Part shown: in pieces, positions 60,895-64,000 of the stretch
Position numbering within the stretch: position 1 is the stretch's first letter
How the letters are laid out: every line of letters starts with the position of its first letter
Origin: JANWHQ01 sp963775275
Lineage (GTDB): Bacteria > Pseudomonadota > Alphaproteobacteria > Caulobacterales > Caulobacteraceae
Direction of reading: 5' to 3'
NCBI GenBank assembly: GCA_963775275.1
Contig: CAVZII010000005.1
Span: 3,534,001-3,598,000 of the forward strand
DNA: 64,000 bases
Made by a program: the position numbers and the translations under genes
The notes under the pieces: generated by a model
Databases searched by the model: none
Told to the model about the DNA's origin: nothing
The model's input: the letters and a program-made list of their open reading frames with translations, nothing else

Positions 60895-62268
60895 TCAGGC
60901 CTCCGGGAAGGTCAGCTCGACCTTCAGCCCGGGTCCCGCGTCGGCCAGCTCCAGCGCGGCCCCGTGCCGGCGCGCGATCGCCGCGACGATCGCGAGGCCA
61001 AGGCCCGAGCCCGACCCGGCGCGGCTCCGGTCCAGCCGCCGGAACCTTTGCAGCACCGCCGCGCGCTGGTCGGCCGGCACGCCTGGCCCATGATCCAGCA
61101 CGAACAGGGCCGCGCCCTCGGCCCGGCGCTCCACGCCGATCTCGATGGGCGTGCCTTCGGGCGTATGCCGGACCGCGTTGTCCAGCAAGTTCGCCACGGC
61201 CTGGGAGATGAGCTGGCGGTCGGCCCGGATGCTGACGGGCTCCAGCCGCGTGCAGAGCTGTCGCCCGCTCTCCTCGATGTCGGGCCGATAGGCCTCGGCG
61301 ACCCTGGCGGCGACATCGCCGATGTCGACCGGCCCGACGCCCGCGTCCGTGGCGTTCTCGATCTCGGCGAGCCTCAGCATGGCGTCGAAGCTGCGCAGCA
61401 GCTCCTCCAGGTCCAGGTCGATCTGCTCCATCTGCTTCAGCAGGTCGGGCGCATCGACCGCGGCGCGCCTCAGCCGCTCCAGCCTCTGGCGGACCCGCGT
61501 CAGGGGCGTGCGCAGGTCGTGGGCGATGGCCGTGGAGACCTCGCGCGCCTGGCCCATCAGGGCGACGATCTCCGCCAGCATGGTGTTGAAGGCGACGCCG
61601 AGGTCGTCGATGTCGTCGCGCGGACCGCCCTGCCGCGTCCTGACGCGCACGCCGAGATCCCCGGTCGAGGCCTCGTGGGCCGCGCGCGCCAGGGCCGACA
61701 CCCGCCGCCAGGCGCTGCCCATGAACAGATAGGAGGCGATGAGGCCGGCCAGGACGCCGGCCGCGCCGCACCAGATCAGCGTGCGGGTGACGATGGCGGC
61801 CTGCTCGACGTCGGCTGTCAGGTCCTGGCCCACCCACAGGGTCGAGCCGTCGGGCAGGGGCGAGCCGTAGGCCAGGATCCGGTGAGGCGCCCGACTATGT
61901 CGGTCGATGACGGTGGACCAGCCGCGGGCCCGCCCGCCGGCGGGAAGCTCTCCCGCGCGCCATCGGCCATCGGGGCCGGCCAGGCGGTACTCGAAGCCGT
62001 GCCAAAGGCGCGAGCGCTTGGCCACGGTGTGGGGCAGGTGGGCCGCGCCGCGCTGGACCAGCTCCGCCTTCATCGAGGCCATCTCGCCCAGCACTCGTGT
62101 CTCCACGGCGTGGCGTGCGATGAGGCTGGACGAGGCCTGGCTGAGGTAGCCGGCGATCCCGAGGGCCGAGATCAGGACCAGGGCCTGGACCAGGGCCAGC
62201 CGCACGCCCGTCCGCCTCAGGAAGCTGGTCAGGTTGCGGCGCGCGCCGGGGACGGCGGCCGCGCTCAT
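60895..62268 (-). CDS. Two-component sensor histidine kinase (EnvZ/PhoR-like)
   Basis: A 457-aa membrane kinase. TM1 (about 21-42) and TM2 (about 168-190) flank a periplasmic sensor of about 125 residues. HAMP follows, then HisKA with STAIAHDLRTPLTRVRQRLE (phospho-His) and the ATPase N-box ANLLDNAVRHTPEG, G1 LDHGPGV and G2 GSGSGLGLAIVAAIARRHG. The start ATG overlaps the regulator stop. Downstream is the beta-lactamase gene. The inducing signal is unknown. Confidence 0.92.
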   Translation of the reverse strand: MSAAAVPGARRNLTSFLRRTGVRLALVQALVLISALGIAGYLSQASSSLIARHAVETRVLGEMASMKAELVQRGAAHLPHTVAKRSRLWHGFEYRLAGPDGRWRAGELPAGGRARGWSTVIDRHSRAPHRILAYGSPLPDGSTLWVGQDLTADVEQAAIVTRTLIWCGAAGVLAGLIASYLFMGSAWRRVSALARAAHEASTGDLGVRVRTRQGGPRDDIDDLGVAFNTMLAEIVALMGQAREVSTAIAHDLRTPLTRVRQRLERLRRAAVDAPDLLKQMEQIDLDLEELLRSFDAMLRLAEIENATDAGVGPVDIGDVAARVAEAYRPDIEESGRQLCTRLEPVSIRADRQLISQAVANLLDNAVRHTPEGTPIEIGVERRAEGAALFVLDHGPGVPADQRAAVLQRFRRLDRSRAGSGSGLGLAIVAAIARRHGAALELADAGPGLKVELTFPEA

Positions 62269-62999
62269 GACGAACAGGCCGGTGTGGCCGGCGCCCTGGC
62301 GGCCACGATGTAGCCCTCTCCGCGCAAGGTGGTGACCAGGGGCGGCTCGCCGGGCGCCTGCAGCTTGGCTCTCAGCCGGCTGATGTGGGTTTCGACGATG
62401 TTCGTCCGGGGGTCGAAGTGGAAGCCCCAGACCTTCTCCAGCAGCATCTTGCGGGTCACCGGACGCCCCGCGTTCAGCATCAGGACTTCCAGAAGGCGGA
62501 ACTCCAGCGGCAACAGCTCGATCTCGCGTCCCTGGCGGCGCGCGGTGCGCATCAACCGGTCCAGCTCCAGGCCGCCGGCCTTCAGCACGGTCTGCTGCGC
62601 CGCCCGCGGCCGGCGCGCCAGGGCGCCCAGCCGCGCGTTCAGCTCGGCGAAGGCGAAGGGCTTGACCAGATAGTCGTCGCCGCCGCTCTCGAGCCCGGCC
62701 ACCCGGTCGGCCACGGTTCCCATGGCCGTCAGGAACAGGACCGGCGTCTCCACCCCCCGGTCGCGCAGCTGCGAGACCAGGGTCAGGCCGTCCACGCCAG
62801 GCAGCATCCGATCCACCACCAGCACCTCGAAGGCCTCGTCCTGGGCCAGGCGCGCTCCTTCAGGCCCGTCGCTGGCGATGCGGACGCGCCAGCCGGCGCC
62901 GGCCAGGCCCTCGGCCAGGCAGCCGGCCGTTTCGACCTCGTCCTCGATCACCAGGACGCTGGGGCCGGCGATCGCCGATTGGCGGCTGGTCTGGGTCAT
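62265..62999 (-). CDS. OmpR/PhoB family response regulator
   Basis: A 244-aa DNA-binding regulator. The receiver has acidic Glu/Asp in VLVIEDEVETAG, acceptor Asp in VLVVDRMLPGVDG, the Thr switch in VLFLTAMG and Lys in YLVKPFAFAEL. The winged helix has EFRLLEVLMLNAGRPVTRKM and RTNIVETHISRLRAKL. I chose ATG 62999 (MTQTSRQSAIAG). It is first in the regulator-kinase-beta-lactamase unit and divergent from the TonB receptor. A palindrome lies 76 bp upstream. Confidence 0.93.
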   Translation of the reverse strand: MTQTSRQSAIAGPSVLVIEDEVETAGCLAEGLAGAGWRVRIASDGPEGARLAQDEAFEVLVVDRMLPGVDGLTLVSQLRDRGVETPVLFLTAMGTVADRVAGLESGGDDYLVKPFAFAELNARLGALARRPRAAQQTVLKAGGLELDRLMRTARRQGREIELLPLEFRLLEVLMLNAGRPVTRKMLLEKVWGFHFDPRTNIVETHISRLRAKLQAPGEPPLVTTLRGEGYIVAARAPATPACSS

Positions 63000-63074
63000 T
63001 GCACGCGAAGCGGGCCGGCTGCTGCAAACGAACACGCGTACATTCCCATCCCGCAGCGCACAATGGCAAGCAAG

Positions 63075-63090
63075 ATTGAGAATTCTCAAT
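63075..63090. promoter_or_regulatory. Perfect 16-bp palindrome ATTGAGAATTCTCAAT
   Basis: It sits in the 272-bp divergent gap between the response regulator (start 62999) and the TonB receptor (start 63272), in a locally AT-rich patch. The TTGAGAA/TTCTCAA halves resemble Fur-superfamily (Fur/Irr) sites that control TonB receptors in alphaproteobacteria. The rest of the gap shows only a GCAATTGC palindrome near 63129 and no gene. Confidence 0.55.
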
Positions 63091-63271
63091 GTAGGCGGGC
63101 GGCTGGTTCAGTCTGCCGGCGGGCTTATGCAATTGCAATCAAGAACAACGACTTAGAGTGAATGTATGAAAACTGACAAGATCCTGTAACGAAACCTTCA
63201 CTTGAGCGCCGCCGGGCCGCTCGGGCGAATGCCCCGCGACCGACAGAAAATTCATCGGCGGGGGTAGATCC

Positions 63272-64000
63272 ATGTTGCAATGCTCTTGGCGCGCGTCTGG
63301 CGCGCGCAGGCTGTCCTGTTCCCTGGCGGCGCTGGCCGCGGCGGGGGCGCTCGGGGGGCTGGCGAGCCCGGTCCTGGCCGCCGACGCCGCCTCGGCCGAG
63401 TCCGGCCCGGACGCGCCCGAGAAGGAAATCGTCGTCGTCGCGCCCAAGGGTCAGGCGGCTGACCTTGCGCCCTCCAAGGCGACCCTCGACACGGTCGAGC
63501 CGCAGTCGATCGTCACCCGGACGTTCATCGAGGACTCGGTGGCCGACACCTCCGACTACACCGGCGCGTACATCATCACGCCGAGCGCGGGCGGCGGCGT
63601 CTCGAACAACGGACCCGGCCTCAGCGAGAAGGACGCCACGCTTCGCGGCTTCGGCGACGGCGAGTCCAACGTCACCTACGACGACATCCCCTTCGGCGAC
63701 ACCAACGATCCGACCCACCACTCCACCTCCTACTTCCCGGCCTCGACCATCGGCGCGGTGCAGGTGGAACGGGGTCCGGGCCAGGCGGGCAACCTCGGCC
63801 AGGCCACCTTCGGCGGCTCGGTCAATCTCTACTCCCGCACCCTGACCGACCAGGCCTACGCCCAGCAGAAGATCACCTACGGCAGCTGGAACACACGGAA
63901 CTTCGTCTCGACCTTCCAGAGCGGCGAGCTCGCCAAGTACGGCGGCGTCAAGGCCACCGCCAACTTCCAGGAGCTGATGTCCGACGGCGCCCTGACCTAC
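63272..64000 (+). CDS. TonB-dependent receptor, 5' part (runs off the window)
   Basis: The first 243 codons of an outer-membrane receptor. A signal peptide (SLAALAAAGALGGLASPVLAA) is followed by the short TonB-box region KEIVVVAPKG and the plug domain: LRGFGDGESNVTYDDIPFGD, VQVERGPGQAGNLGQATFGG and SVNLYSRTL. The first barrel strands begin with QKITYGSWNTRNFVSTF. There is no stop before the window edge. Such receptors import iron chelates, B12 or sugars; the ligand is not visible. It is divergent from the two-component operon with a shared palindrome upstream. Confidence 0.9.
   Translation, partial: MLQCSWRASGARRLSCSLAALAAAGALGGLASPVLAADAASAESGPDAPEKEIVVVAPKGQAADLAPSKATLDTVEPQSIVTRTFIEDSVADTSDYTGAYIITPSAGGGVSNNGPGLSEKDATLRGFGDGESNVTYDDIPFGDTNDPTHHSTSYFPASTIGAVQVERGPGQAGNLGQATFGGSVNLYSRTLTDQAYAQQKITYGSWNTRNFVSTFQSGELAKYGGVKATANFQELMSDGALTY

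Noticed and set aside
60049..62313. 754-aa plus-strand ORF
   Set aside because: It is antisense to the beta-lactamase and histidine kinase genes, both with complete catalytic motifs on the minus strand.

Overview
This is a GC-rich chromosomal segment from an alphaproteobacterium, most likely Caulobacteraceae (Caulobacter or Phenylobacterium relatives). The strongest evidence is the divK-pleD cell-cycle pair: both products match the Caulobacter proteins in length, motifs and order. pyrB-pyrC'-plsY-dprA-topA, slt-dapA-smpB and cysD-cysNC also occur in arrangements familiar from this group. No rRNA, tRNA, CRISPR array, prophage or complete insertion sequence was seen.

Layout. 0-7 kb: a Y-family polymerase (frame broken), a ROK sugar kinase, a fused cNMP-binding/TrxR-like flavoprotein, divK-pleD, a GNAT enzyme and rpmG. 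7-12.5 kb: a tightly overlapping operon of GtrA, DprE2-like reductase, DprE1-like oxidase and a HAD-UbiA fusion, divergent from a GT87 polyprenyl-phosphate glycosyltransferase. This looks like a decaprenyl-phosphoryl-arabinose-type route. 12.5-19 kb: small hypothetical or exported proteins, a degenerate receiver paired with an HPt-like protein, RNase R and a decayed GFA gene. 19-26 kb: topA, dprA, plsY, a pseudo-dihydroorotase and pyrB. 26-33 kb: an ArsR regulator with its operator, ruvX, gatCA, a hybrid kinase and gatB. 33-38 kb: an SDR, repeat elements, a KGG protein and sulfate activation (cysD, cysNC). 38-45 kb: a MacAB-like exporter with an EF-hand lipoprotein, a glyoxalase-II-like hydrolase and an amino-acid permease. 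45-55 kb: hrpB, an oxidoreductase, an MFS exporter, two RNA methyltransferases and a three-gene BtuFCD-like importer. 55-64 kb: a threonine-dehydratase-like enzyme, slt, dapA, smpB, a subclass B1 metallo-beta-lactamase downstream of a two-component system, and the start of a TonB-dependent receptor.

Repeats are a second theme. A composite hairpin element of about 165 bp occurs twice (34437-34600 and 48791-48955). A separate hairpin element of about 63 bp occurs twice (29399-29461 and 34374-34436). An 86-bp unit is duplicated in tandem after smpB, and several clusters of CCTCCCCC/GGGGGAGG palindromes lie between genes.

Data-quality warning: seven genes carry single-base frame breaks, including the normally essential dapA (two) and smpB (two). 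dinB, hrpB, slt and an EF-hand gene have one each, and the GFA remnant also has one. Seven of these nine breaks look like one-base insertions in GC-rich context. The simplest reading is uncorrected sequencing or assembly error, so the other apparent lesions should be judged with that in mind.
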